Program-made: the position numbers and the translations under genes | From: QFOX01 sp044237845 | GTDB lineage: Bacteria; Pseudomonadota; Alphaproteobacteria; Rickettsiales; UBA3002 | Assembly (NCBI GenBank): GCA_044237845.1 | Contig: JBIIEL010000035.1 | Coordinates: 1 to 21,711 of the forward strand | DNA length: 21,711 nt | Direction: 5' to 3' | Notes under the pieces: generated by a model | Databases searched by the model: none | Seen by the model: the letters and a program-made list of their open reading frames with translations, nothing else | Told to the model about the DNA's origin: nothing | Part shown: positions 8,126-15,847 of the stretch, in pieces | Position numbering within the stretch: the stretch's first letter is position 1 | How the letters are laid out: every line of letters starts with the position of its first letter

Positions 8126-8658
8126 CGCATCCCCTCCTCCGCCACAGCGACATACCCGGCAGAAGCCTTACCGCTCTCCACCAGCGCGCGCAGTTCGGCG
8201 AGCATCACCCACTGCACATGCAACGAATCCTTGAGCGGCGCAGTGGCCACCGCCTCTGCATCGGCGGGATGGAGTAAAACCACAAACCAATGAATCGGGT
8301 ATGGAGGCTTGCTGCGCGAGGCGAACAGGCGCACGCCCATCTCCGTCACGCTCGCGCGGGCGAGCATCGCGGCGTTCACGCCCGCTTCCTCTTCCACTTC
8401 CCGCGCAAAGGTGGCGGCGACCGCCTCCAGCGTTGCGCCTGCGGGCGGCGGCGTGGTGCCGTCATGGTTTGCGTCCACATAGTTCCCATCCGCCAGCGCA
8501 TACATCCGCGTGCCGCGCGGTAGCCCCATGGGTGGCAAGTCCTCCGGCGTCGCAGGTTTTGGTTTAGGCTGCACCAGCAGCACGCGCGGCGCAGCGCCGT
8601 CCACGCGCAGCACCACCGCACCAACTTTGGTTACTAGAACCTGTTTGGAATCATCCAT
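8101..8658 (-). CDS. Nudix hydrolase family protein
   Basis: A 185-residue Nudix protein. Such enzymes cleave nucleoside diphosphates linked to another group, in housecleaning or signalling. The Nudix box is at about 79-95: E79-x7-REVEEEAGV, with the metal-binding Glu residues 88, 91 and 92. The usual glycine six positions before E79 is proline, a small departure from the consensus. A strand rich in hydrophobics (VLVTKVGAVVLRV) opens the fold. The substrate cannot be told. No Shine-Dalgarno site is evident before the ATG at 8658. It lies 45 nt downstream of the 641-residue orphan gene on the same strand and may be read from that gene's promoter. Confidence 0.85.
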   Translation of the reverse strand: MDDSKQVLVTKVGAVVLRVDGAAPRVLLVQPKPKPATPEDLPPMGLPRGTRMYALADGNYVDANHDGTTPPPAGATLEAVAATFAREVEEEAGVNAAMLARASVTEMGVRLFASRSKPPYPIHWFVVLLHPADAEAVATAPLKDSLHVQWVMLAELRALVESGKASAGYVAVAEEGMRYALQTRP

Positions 8659-8703
8659 GGCGCGGGTCTATCAAAACCGCCGCGCGCACGCAAGGCGTGG
8701 AAA

Positions 8704-10629
8704 CTATTGATTCACGGAAGTGCCTCTGCCCATATCTGCTGTGGGCTTACCAACACTCGGGATCCCATTCGGACCATCCGCATTGACATCATGCCGGATG
8801 CTGCCATTTGCGAGACCATACTTCTTCGCATCCGCAAGGGCTTTACTGAATGGGTCTTCATAGGCTGCTGCCCGCGTTTCAGCCAGTTCTTCGAACTTTT
8901 TCTCCCCGATTGCCACCTCAGATGCTTCAAGCTGGCCATTTGGATTAGCAACGCCTATCGCCTTTTCATAGTTTTTGGTAAGCGTGGCTTCGTCTCCGTT
9001 ACCATCAAATCCGAGTGTCGTTGCCACTTCTTTAAGGAAGCTCATCCGAGATCCCGCAGAAGCTGCCACGGCAGCCGCCGCTTCGTTCCCTGCCGCTGTT
9101 TTTAATTCAGCCTCGGTCGGTGTTTTAGTCTGCAATGCGGGTGCCGGTTTCTTGGTTATATCCGCATTGTCATTACCAGCAGGAGGATTGGGTCTCTGCT
9201 CACCTGGCTGAGGGTTATTGCCAGCAATATCTTGCGTCTGCTCTTTCGTCTCATCCGCCTTGCTGGTCGACTGACCCTTCGCGGCTGCTTTGTCCTGCAG
9301 ATGCTTGGTCAGCTTAAGAAGCTCGGGATTATCCTTGCTCGCAAAATCAATCTTGCTGAGGTCAACGCCTGCGTCTTTCGCCGCCTGCATCAGCGCCGCG
9401 TTGGTACGCGTACCGTACATCGTATCAACACCCGTCGCTGAGGTTTTGGTGGGCATATTCTTGCCATAATCCGCATCCACCAGCATCTGCTGCACTTCGA
9501 CCACCTGATTCTGGCTGAGGCCGTGCGGAATGGTCACGCCACCCCATGCTTTCGCCGCAGTGCCATCGCCTGCCGACAGCGAAGTGGTTGGGGTCGTCGT
9601 ACTCGTGTTGCCCGCACCGTTAGCGGTTGGCGAATTCGTGCCCGTATTCGGAGTATTCGTACCTGTGCCATCACCTGCGGTGCCGGTGTTTGCGCCTGCG
9701 CCGGTGCCGTTATTCGCTTGGCCATTGGTTTGTGCGGGTGGGTTTGGCGCTTTCAGCGCCACATTACGAAGCTCTGCAGCGGTAATCCCATTGCCGGAAA
9801 CGCCGTCTGCCACCATCTTGTTTGAGACGGCAAGCATCGCTGCTTCTGCCGAACCGAAAACGAGCGGATTTTTGACTGGCGCCTGTGGTGGGTGACCTCG
9901 ACGGTTCGAGGCTTCCGGCCGCGCTTCTTGCTGCGGCAAGTAATTGAGCGCGCTGTTCGGGAAGGTCACGCCCGTGCCTTGTGCGTTCTGCAATGCTTTC
10001 GCATCCGCAAGCGCTTCCGCGAGCGCTTCGCGGCGCTCCTGACTGTCTACCGGCGCAGCAAACGCCGCCTGCATATGCTTATCAAACGCTGCGCTGGCGG
10101 TTTCACGGTCAGCGCGATCTGCGTCATATTGCTTAATCTGCGCCATGTCGTCTGCGCCGATTTTGCGCTCAAGCTTATTAATCTGCTTCTGCTGCTGTTC
10201 GTCAGGAATATTGTCCTCGTGCAGTGCCTTCAGTGCATTTGCACGTTTTACGTCGCGGTTCGACAGATCCGGCGCCTGCAGCGGCTGGTAGTAAGGTGAA
10301 GTACCGCCTGCAAATGCGCTTTGGCCGTAGGGTTCGTTGCCATACATCGCATTTTGTTTGCGATGTTCTTTCTCGTTTCTGATTTCAGCAGTGGTATTTC
10401 CCGTGTCTGCCCTCGTTGCGCGCTGCTCTTCCCTACTATTCGCCGCGTTCCACTGGTGATCGGTATTATTAAAATTGTTAGCCATGTTCTGGCCGCTCTT
10501 CTTAGCACCCAACAGTCGTTTCGAGCCCTGATCAACGGCTCCAACAATACCACGGTTTTGAAGAGTCCTCGCTCCTTGTTTACCAAGGGCAAGTTCTACA
10601 ACGTCTTCTACAATATCCCAACCCGACAT
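8704..10629 (-). CDS. Orphan modular protein with low-complexity linker and a possible peptidoglycan-binding-like segment
   Basis: I do not recognise this 641-residue protein. Residues 1-45 could form an amphipathic helix; there is no signal peptide or membrane helix. Residues 60-215 are charged, Gln/Ala-rich and probably helical. Residues 296-352 are a linker built almost wholly from Asn, Gly, Thr, Ala and Pro. Residues 372-425 resemble a peptidoglycan-binding-1 fold (VVEVQQMLVDADYG, then GVDTMYGTRTNAALMQA). Loops with an EF-hand flavour occur near 275-286 (DGVSGNGITAAEL), 541-548 (FDGNGDEA) and 561-571 (ANPNGQLEASEV). A GGAGA site 7 nt before the ATG supports the start. Base composition looks less GC-rich than its neighbours. 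The product could be exported by a signal-peptide-independent route, but nothing here proves it. Confidence 0.8.
   Translation of the reverse strand: MSGWDIVEDVVELALGKQGARTLQNRGIVGAVDQGSKRLLGAKKSGQNMANNFNNTDHQWNAANSREEQRATRADTGNTTAEIRNEKEHRKQNAMYGNEPYGQSAFAGGTSPYYQPLQAPDLSNRDVKRANALKALHEDNIPDEQQQKQINKLERKIGADDMAQIKQYDADRADRETASAAFDKHMQAAFAAPVDSQERREALAEALADAKALQNAQGTGVTFPNSALNYLPQQEARPEASNRRGHPPQAPVKNPLVFGSAEAAMLAVSNKMVADGVSGNGITAAELRNVALKAPNPPAQTNGQANNGTGAGANTGTAGDGTGTNTPNTGTNSPTANGAGNTSTTTPTTSLSAGDGTAAKAWGGVTIPHGLSQNQVVEVQQMLVDADYGKNMPTKTSATGVDTMYGTRTNAALMQAAKDAGVDLSKIDFASKDNPELLKLTKHLQDKAAAKGQSTSKADETKEQTQDIAGNNPQPGEQRPNPPAGNDNADITKKPAPALQTKTPTEAELKTAAGNEAAAAVAASAGSRMSFLKEVATTLGFDGNGDEATLTKNYEKAIGVANPNGQLEASEVAIGEKKFEELAETRAAAYEDPFSKALADAKKYGLANGSIRHDVNADGPNGIPSVGKPTADMGRGTSVNQ
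9574..9744 (-). repeat. Low-complexity Asn/Gly/Thr linker-coding segment
   Basis: This part of the 641-residue gene codes for residues 296-352, with degenerate short runs such as NTGT, NGAG and GTGT. It has the look of a flexible inter-domain linker. Such tracts often vary in length between strains. Confidence 0.6.
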
Positions 10630-10764
10630 ATTTCGTCTCCCTATTCCTTACTTTTACCACAGCATTGGTAAATAATTCGTTAACTTTTACCCATCCATGG
10701 CATTTTATTTTTCTTCGGCCATCTCGCCCGTCTTTTCCCGGGCATCGACAGTCCTTCACTATGT

Positions 10765-10809
10765 ACTATAGCAAAGTTTGCATGGGAGAAGTGTGACAGT
10801 TTTATGACA
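10765..10809 (-). promoter_or_regulatory. Pho-box-like operator with extended -10 element, upstream of the 641-residue orphan gene
   Basis: On the minus strand two 11-bp units, TGTCATAAAAC and TGTCACACTTC (10788-10809), form the direct repeat seen in PhoB operators. TTGTCATAAAACTGTCACA differs from the Escherichia coli consensus (CTGTCATAWAWCTGTCAYW) only at the first base. After 17 nt comes TGC-TATAGT (-10 hexamer at 10765-10770), an extended -10 element. Transcription would start near 10758, leaving a leader of about 130 nt. In Escherichia coli phoA the gap from box to -10 is shorter, so the geometry is not standard, although it is the same at the second copy near 18419. Confidence 0.65.
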
Positions 10810-10826
10810 ATTGAGGGGTTTGAGTT

Positions 10827-10874
10827 GGCGGCTTTGCCGCCTATGAACCCGTCATCCCGGCTTCATGCCGGGAT
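10827..10874. repeat. Composite double-hairpin element, copy 1
   Basis: A GGCGGC-TTT-GCCGCC hairpin (10827-10841) is followed after a short spacer by ATCCCGGC-TTCAT-GCCGGGAT (10854-10874) within a GTCAT...GGATCC frame. The same two-part plan recurs at 19509-19561 and, in weaker form, at 21196-21239. It may be a REP-like repeat or act in transcript ending. Confidence 0.65.
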
Positions 10875-10930
10875 CCATCTTTATTAAAAACAAAGGCTTG
10901 GCGAGGGTAGCGAGGCTTAGCACCCCATCG

Positions 10931-10950
10931 TCTCCGCGAAGGCGGGGAGA
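10931..10950. repeat. Degenerate member of the GTCATCCC hairpin family
   Basis: TCTCCGC-GAAG-GCGGGGAGA folds as a bulged hairpin and shares the GCGAAGGCGGGGA core with the copy at 19542-19561. It seems to be a decayed or variant copy. Confidence 0.5.
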
Positions 10951-11011
10951 TATCTTGTTGTAAAACAATAGGCCAGATTTTTTCTGGTTTCCAAAACATG
11001 CGCCATACTCC

Positions 11012-11037
11012 GTCACCCCCCGCTCGCGGGGGGTGAC
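11012..11037. repeat. Perfect 12-bp stem hairpin beyond the fad operon
   Basis: GTCACCCCCCGC and GCGGGGGGTGAC form a perfect 12-bp stem with a 2-nt loop, 31 nt past the stop of the acyl-CoA dehydrogenase gene. No T-run follows on the minus strand, so it is not a classical intrinsic terminator. It could stabilise the 3' end or be a relative of the GTCATCCC hairpins. Confidence 0.6.
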
Positions 11038-11067
11038 ACGCTCTGGAAACCTCGAATCAACTAGCGA

Positions 11068-12840
11068 CTAAAACCCCGCTTCGGCCATCACGGAATCCGC
11101 ACCAGCGGTGATGGAGCTGAGCAGCGAGATCGTCCCGGGCAAAATTTTCGCGTAGTAGAACCGCGCCGTCGCCAGCTTCGCGTTGTAGAACTCAGGGTCT
11201 GAATCCTTCAACTTGCTTGCAAGCGCAGCCTGCTTCGCCCAAATGAACGCAAACAGCACGATGCTGAACATCTTTTGATATTCCACCGCGCCCGCGCCCG
11301 CATGGTTCGGGTTCGCGAAGCCCATCGTGCCAATCCACATCGTCGCCTGTTGTAGGTACTTCACATGCGCCTTGAGAGGTTTGGTGAACTCCGCCATCGC
11401 CGGGTCGTTGCGGTGCGCCTCAATGAATGCATCCACCGGGTGGAAGAAGCGGCTCAAGTACCGCCCCGTATCCGTCGGCAATTTGCGCCCCACCAAGTCC
11501 ATCGCCTGCACGCCGTTGGTGCCCTCGTAGATCATGGCGATGCGTGCGTCGCGCAGATATTGTGCCGCACCGTATTCCTCGATATAGCCATAGCCGCCGA
11601 AACATTGCATCGCGGTGCTGGCGGTTTCAAACCCGCCATCCGTGAGCGACGATTTCAGAATCGGCGTAATCAGCTGCACGAAATCATCCGCCTCATCGCG
11701 CCGTGCTTTGTCGGTGTGGCGATGCGCAATATCCACTTCCCGCGCCGTCCACAACGCCAGCGCCCGCGCGCCTTCGGTGAAGCATTTCATCGTGTAAAGC
11801 ATGCGCCGTACATCCGGATGCACGGTAATCGGATCGGCCGCTTTCTCCGGGAATTTCGGCCCTTGCAGCGCTCGCCCTTGCAGACGATCCTTCGCGTAAG
11901 CGAGTGCGTTCTGATAGGCGGATTCCCCCACGCCAAGCCCCTGCACGCCCACATAAAGCCGTGCGGTGTTCATCATCGTGAACATCGCCGGCAGCCCGCG
12001 ATGCGGCTCACCCACCAGCCAGCCCGTGGCGCCGTCGTAATTCATCACGCAAGTCGGGCTCGCATGAATGCCCATTTTATGCTCAATCCCCGCGCAGCTA
12101 AACGCATTACGCGCGCCGAGTGACCCATCGTCATTCACCAGAAATTTCGGCGCAACGAACAGCGAAATCCCTTTGCTGCCCCTCGGTGCGCCCGGCAGTC
12201 GCGCGAGCACGAGGTGAATGATATTCTCCGTCTGATCCTGCTCCCCCGCCGAGATGAAAATCTTGTTGCCCGTAATGCTATAACTTCCATCCGCATTCGG
12301 CTCCGCGCGCGTCTTCAGCAAGCCGAGATCCGTCCCCGCCGTCGGCTCCGTCAGGCACATCACGCCCGACCAGTTCCCCGAAATCATCTGCGGTAAATAC
12401 TTCGCTTTCAGCGCGTCACTGGCATGCAGCAGCAGCGCGTGAATCGCGCCATGCGTCAACCCCGGCGTCAGCCCGAAACTCAAGTTGCTCGAGCACACCA
12501 TCTCCAGCATCGGCATGTTCAAAAACTCCGGCATCCCCTGCCCGCCGAATTCCGTCGGCCAGGTCAGTGTCGGCCAGCCGCCTTCGACATAGGCCTTATA
12601 CGCTTCCTTGAACCCCGTCGGCGTCGTCACCGTGCCGTCTTTGAATTTCAGCCCTTCGCGGTCGCCGACGACGTTGAGCGGAAACAGCATCTCCTCACAC
12701 AGCTTGGCGGATTCGGCGAGCAGTGGCTCGACCAGCGCCCGCGCATCGGCGAAACCCTCGACATCATTGTAATCATCGAGTTCAAGAAAATGGTTGATGA
12801 GGAACTGATAATCCTTCAGCGGTGCGGAATAGGTGGGCAT
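11068..12840 (-). CDS. Acyl-CoA dehydrogenase (FAD), long DmdC/FadE-like form
   Basis: This FAD enzyme performs the first step of beta-oxidation, forming a trans-2,3 double bond in acyl-CoA and passing electrons to ETF. The 590-residue protein starts MPTYSAPLKDYQFLIN, the N-terminal cap of the roughly 600-residue subfamily that includes DmdC. The core has WPTEFGGQGMP, MCLTEPTAGTDLG (161-173), GNKIFISAGE and IYEGTNGVQAMD, where Glu439 is the likely catalytic base. A C-terminal extension (about 460-590) is typical of this subfamily. Annotation pipelines may name it 3-methylmercaptopropionyl-CoA dehydrogenase, but the operon favours fatty-acid use. The ATG at 12840 is preceded by GAGGA and lies 10 nt after the FadN-type gene's stop. 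Confidence 0.93.
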   Translation of the reverse strand: MPTYSAPLKDYQFLINHFLELDDYNDVEGFADARALVEPLLAESAKLCEEMLFPLNVVGDREGLKFKDGTVTTPTGFKEAYKAYVEGGWPTLTWPTEFGGQGMPEFLNMPMLEMVCSSNLSFGLTPGLTHGAIHALLLHASDALKAKYLPQMISGNWSGVMCLTEPTAGTDLGLLKTRAEPNADGSYSITGNKIFISAGEQDQTENIIHLVLARLPGAPRGSKGISLFVAPKFLVNDDGSLGARNAFSCAGIEHKMGIHASPTCVMNYDGATGWLVGEPHRGLPAMFTMMNTARLYVGVQGLGVGESAYQNALAYAKDRLQGRALQGPKFPEKAADPITVHPDVRRMLYTMKCFTEGARALALWTAREVDIAHRHTDKARRDEADDFVQLITPILKSSLTDGGFETASTAMQCFGGYGYIEEYGAAQYLRDARIAMIYEGTNGVQAMDLVGRKLPTDTGRYLSRFFHPVDAFIEAHRNDPAMAEFTKPLKAHVKYLQQATMWIGTMGFANPNHAGAGAVEYQKMFSIVLFAFIWAKQAALASKLKDSDPEFYNAKLATARFYYAKILPGTISLLSSITAGADSVMAEAGF

Positions 12841-12850
12841 GTCGTCCTCA

Positions 12851-15238
12851 CTAGTTGCGTAGCGGTTTGCTGGTATTGAGCATATGCGCAATGCGGTCGC
12901 GCGTTTCTTTGGTGTGCACCAGATCCATGAACAGATCATGCTCGAGGTCGAGAATCTGCTGCTCCGTCACCTCTTGCGTGATGTCGGTATCGCCGCCCGT
13001 CAGCACCCGCGCCAGCGCGAGGCTCACCACCTCGTCATGCGGCGTGGCCTTGCCATTTTTGCGGAACGTATCCACCGCCATGGCGAGCGCCGTATAGCCC
13101 GTCGGCCCAGGCAGCCTGACACTTCGTGTCTCGGGAGGAAGGTAGTTCTGAGCAAGTTCGAGCGCGAGGGATTTCGCATCCGCCAACACGCGGCGGCGGT
13201 TCATGCTGATGCGCGACTTGGCGTTGAGGATCATCATGTCCTGCGCTTCCGCTGCCGAACCCGCCACCTTCGCCATGGAGATATATTCAAACGCTTTGCT
13301 GATCGCCGGCATCGGCCCACGCGCCATCATCAGCTCGGGGCGCTTGCCCGCGGCAATCGCTTTTTGTGCCGCTTCACCCGCAGCGATATGGCGATAGAGT
13401 AGCTCCTTACAGCCGCCCCAGCCGGGAATGACGCCGATGCCCGCCTCGACCAGGCCGGGGTAGGATTCGATATTCGCCACCACCGCGTCGGAGTGCAGAA
13501 TCATCTCGCAGCCGCCGCCGAGCGCCATGCCAGAAAGCGCGGAGACAACCGGGAATGGCGCATATTTCAGCGCCATGAACACGTTCTGCCCTTGCTTGAT
13601 CATGTCAGAAATCGCCCACCAGCTCGCCGTGTTACAGGCCAGCATGAAGTAGCCGATATTCGCGCCGAAGCTGAAATGGTCGCCGTCGCTGGCAATCACC
13701 ACCCCGCGGAAACCGCTCTTCACAATGTCCGGCAACTGGCCGACCATCTTCAGATTTTCCGGGTCCCATGTATTTTGTTTACTGGTGAGCTCGAGGCAGG
13801 CAATGCCATCGCCGAGATCCCACACTTGCGCGGACGGATTTTTCTTCACGGGTTTTGCGCCGGTGATTTTCAAATCCTCCAGCATCAACGAGCCGTTCGG
13901 TATCGGCACAGGAATATATTTTCCGCCAATCGCAAACTGCGTGCGCGTGCCCTTGGCTTCGTAGAGTTTTTTGCCTCGTGCTTCCGCAATAATCGGCGGC
14001 ACCGTCATGCCATGTTGTTCCCATGCAGCCGCCACAATCTCCGTACCCGTTTTGCCTCCGGCTGCAAGCCGGTCGATCATCTGGAAGGGGCCGTATTTCC
14101 AGTTATAGCCGGTTTGCATCGCGGCATCGACGGCGTAAATATCGTCCGAGATTTCGGGGATGAGCGACGCAGCGTAATGCAGCGTTTTAAGCATCACCGC
14201 GGCGGCATATTGCCCGCCGATATCCGGGTGCGAAAGCAGCGCCGCGATGCCTGCTTTCGCCGCACCGACACTTTCGAGCTTCGAGGTTTTTTGTGTCGCA
14301 TAGTCGCCCGTTTTCAGGTTAATCGCCTCGAGCGTTTTCTTGCCCCCCTCGCCCTTGTTCATACGATAGAAGCCGCCCTTGCCTTTGCGCCCCGTATAGC
14401 CATCGGCGATCATTTTTTTCACGATATCCGGCAGCGCGTAGAGGCTGCGGAACGCGTCGTTCGCGGGCAGCGTCGCCATCATCGCCTGCGCGATGAGCGG
14501 CATCAAATCAATCCCAATCAAATCATAGAGACCGAACATACCCGTCTTCGGAAAGCCAAGCGGGCGGCCCATCACCGCGTCCGCATCCTCGACGGAAATG
14601 CCGAGGCGCTGCGCCTCAATCAGCCCGGCGGTCATCCAATAGACGCCGATGCGGTTAGCTAGGAAGCCCGGCGTATCCTTACACGGCACCACCTCTTTAC
14701 CGAGGCGACGATCCGCGAAATCGCAGAACGTGGCGAAGCGCGCGGCATCGAAGCTCGGTGATTTCGCCACCTCAAGCAGGCGCATAAAGCGCGGCGGGTT
14801 GAAGAAATGCGTAATCAAAAAGTCTTTCTGAAATGCCTGCGGCATACCATCAATAAGAACGTGAAGGGGTAAGGTGGACGTGTTGCTCGACACAATCGAG
14901 CCTTTCTTGCGCACCGCTTCCACCTTGCGATACACGTCCTGCTTCACTTCCAGTTTCTCGACAACAACTTCAATAATCCAGTCGCATTCGGCGAGCTTGC
15001 TAAGGTCGTCCTCAAAATTCCCCGGCGTCACCAGCTTCGCAAATTTCTTGTGTGCGAACCCCGGCGCACCGCCCTTCATCTGTTTCTCAATCGCGCCCAT
15101 GGCGAGTGCGTTGCGCGGGCCCTCTTTGGCCACCATGTCGATCAGCAGCACCGGAATCCCCGCATTGGCGAGCACCGCCGCAATGCCCGAACCCATGACC
15201 CCTGAACCTAGCACCGCTACTTGTTTCATCTCCGTCAC
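12851..15238 (-). CDS. fadN: Bifunctional 3-hydroxyacyl-CoA dehydrogenase / enoyl-CoA hydratase, FadN-type domain order
   Basis: It catalyses the two middle steps of beta-oxidation. The dehydrogenase comes first: Rossmann motif GSGVMG (11-16), SSNTSTLPL, and catalytic His144 in ITHFFNPPRFMRLLEV. The crotonase domain comes last: GGGCEM (Glu578) and LVEAGIGVIPGWGG (Glu598), both hydratase glutamates kept. This order is the reverse of Escherichia coli FadB/FadJ and matches Bacillus subtilis FadN; the length (795) fits too. I chose the GTG at 15238 because TGGAG sits about 6 nt upstream, giving MTEMKQVAVLGSG. The ATG at 15229 is the alternative; its only close purine site touches the codon. It lies 22 nt after the small six-cysteine gene. 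Confidence 0.93.
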   Translation of the reverse strand: MTEMKQVAVLGSGVMGSGIAAVLANAGIPVLLIDMVAKEGPRNALAMGAIEKQMKGGAPGFAHKKFAKLVTPGNFEDDLSKLAECDWIIEVVVEKLEVKQDVYRKVEAVRKKGSIVSSNTSTLPLHVLIDGMPQAFQKDFLITHFFNPPRFMRLLEVAKSPSFDAARFATFCDFADRRLGKEVVPCKDTPGFLANRIGVYWMTAGLIEAQRLGISVEDADAVMGRPLGFPKTGMFGLYDLIGIDLMPLIAQAMMATLPANDAFRSLYALPDIVKKMIADGYTGRKGKGGFYRMNKGEGGKKTLEAINLKTGDYATQKTSKLESVGAAKAGIAALLSHPDIGGQYAAAVMLKTLHYAASLIPEISDDIYAVDAAMQTGYNWKYGPFQMIDRLAAGGKTGTEIVAAAWEQHGMTVPPIIAEARGKKLYEAKGTRTQFAIGGKYIPVPIPNGSLMLEDLKITGAKPVKKNPSAQVWDLGDGIACLELTSKQNTWDPENLKMVGQLPDIVKSGFRGVVIASDGDHFSFGANIGYFMLACNTASWWAISDMIKQGQNVFMALKYAPFPVVSALSGMALGGGCEMILHSDAVVANIESYPGLVEAGIGVIPGWGGCKELLYRHIAAGEAAQKAIAAGKRPELMMARGPMPAISKAFEYISMAKVAGSAAEAQDMMILNAKSRISMNRRRVLADAKSLALELAQNYLPPETRSVRLPGPTGYTALAMAVDTFRKNGKATPHDEVVSLALARVLTGGDTDITQEVTEQQILDLEHDLFMDLVHTKETRDRIAHMLNTSKPLRN

Positions 15239-15260
15239 GCGACTCTCCACTCGTAAGGCA

Positions 15261-15560
15261 TTATTTCGCCGGTTGGTTGGCAATGGTTTCGCACCAGCCA
15301 AGGCGGCAGCGTGCGATTTTATCTTTCGGTTTCCAGAATTGTTCCTTGCAGCGCACCGTGCGCGCTTGTTGTTTGTAATAGGCGATCGCTTCGTCCTTAA
15401 ACACGGTGTTCACCGCCGTCAGGTCGCAAATGCCCTGCACCGCAATACAATCCGTATCCTGCTCACAATCATGCCAGTGCTTGCCCGGCTTGAGCGGCGC
15501 GGCAGCCCCAGCCATCAACGGTAGGAGAATCAATGCGGTAAAAACAATCCTGCGCTTCAC
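15261..15560 (-). CDS. Small secreted six-cysteine protein, second of a paralogous pair
   Basis: I do not know the family. The 99 residues comprise a signal peptide (MKRRIVFTALILLPLMAGAAAP, cleavage near 19-21) and a mature domain of about 78 residues with six cysteines: C32-x5-C38-x6-C45-x25-C71-x13-C85-x4-C90. The even number and an exported location suggest three disulphides. The upstream gene has the same pattern with x22 in the middle. The start is GTG at 15560 and overlaps the upstream stop as GTGA; GGAG inside the upstream gene serves as ribosome site. It lies between thiolase and the FadN-type gene, so it is probably co-transcribed with beta-oxidation enzymes, although it must act outside the cytoplasm. 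Confidence 0.8.
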   Translation of the reverse strand: MKRRIVFTALILLPLMAGAAAPLKPGKHWHDCEQDTDCIAVQGICDLTAVNTVFKDEAIAYYKQQARTVRCKEQFWKPKDKIARCRLGWCETIANQPAK

Positions 15561-15847
15561 TGAGGCACTCCATAGATGGGCGGAATATCAAAACCGCACT
15601 TCTTTTGTAAACAGACAGCACGCGGCGTATTCATAAGTTGACTGTTCGCCACGCAGTCGGTCACGGGACGGGTTCTGATATACTCTTTCTTATACCGCAC
15701 ATTGATCGATATTACTTCACCACATAGCCCATCGGTCATCACACAGTCTTCGTTCTTTGCACAACTATACCATGCAGGTTTCGGAGCGGCGGCGCCTGCC
15801 ATCAACGGCAGTGCTGCAACGAACAGGAATAGCGCCGCGCGCTGCAT
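15557..15847 (-). CDS. Small secreted six-cysteine protein, first of a paralogous pair
   Basis: I do not know the family. The 96 residues start MQRAALFLFVAALPLMAGAAAP, a clear signal peptide sharing LPLMAGAAAP with its neighbour. The mature part has C29-x5-C35-x6-C42-x22-C65-x13-C79-x4-C84. Other shared positions include a K.P..W run before the first cysteine, an acidic residue before the second, and G-[IL]-C at the third. The ATG at 15847 overlaps the thiolase stop as TAATG, which fixes the start; the frame stays open upstream only as a shadow of the thiolase gene. Disulphide formation in the periplasm is expected. An inhibitor, a lipid-binding or a stress role are all possible, and none is shown. 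Confidence 0.8.
   Translation of the reverse strand: MQRAALFLFVAALPLMAGAAAPKPAWYSCAKNEDCVMTDGLCGEVISINVRYKKEYIRTRPVTDCVANSQLMNTPRAVCLQKKCGFDIPPIYGVPQ

Larger units (their letters stand above)
10630..11067. other. 438-bp gene-free region between the fad operon end and the orphan gene
   Basis: No credible gene was found. Next to the orphan gene is an AT-richer leader of about 130 nt with the Pho-box-like promoter (10765-10809). Beyond it are a composite double hairpin (10827-10874), a bulged hairpin (10931-10950) and a perfect 12-bp stem (11012-11037) just past the end of the fad operon. Confidence 0.75.

Noticed and set aside
10851..11037. Hairpin cluster as a CRISPR array
   Set aside because: The units are palindromes of unequal length and spacing, with no constant repeat and spacer pattern and no cas genes nearby.
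12841..12939. Upstream extension of the acyl-CoA dehydrogenase frame
   Set aside because: It lies within the FadN-type gene, and the ATG at 12840 has GAGGA and the family N-terminus MPTYSAP.
13493..14662. Long plus-strand frame across the FadN-type gene
   Set aside because: Arg/His-rich shadow product with no recognisable domain, opposite a certain enzyme gene.
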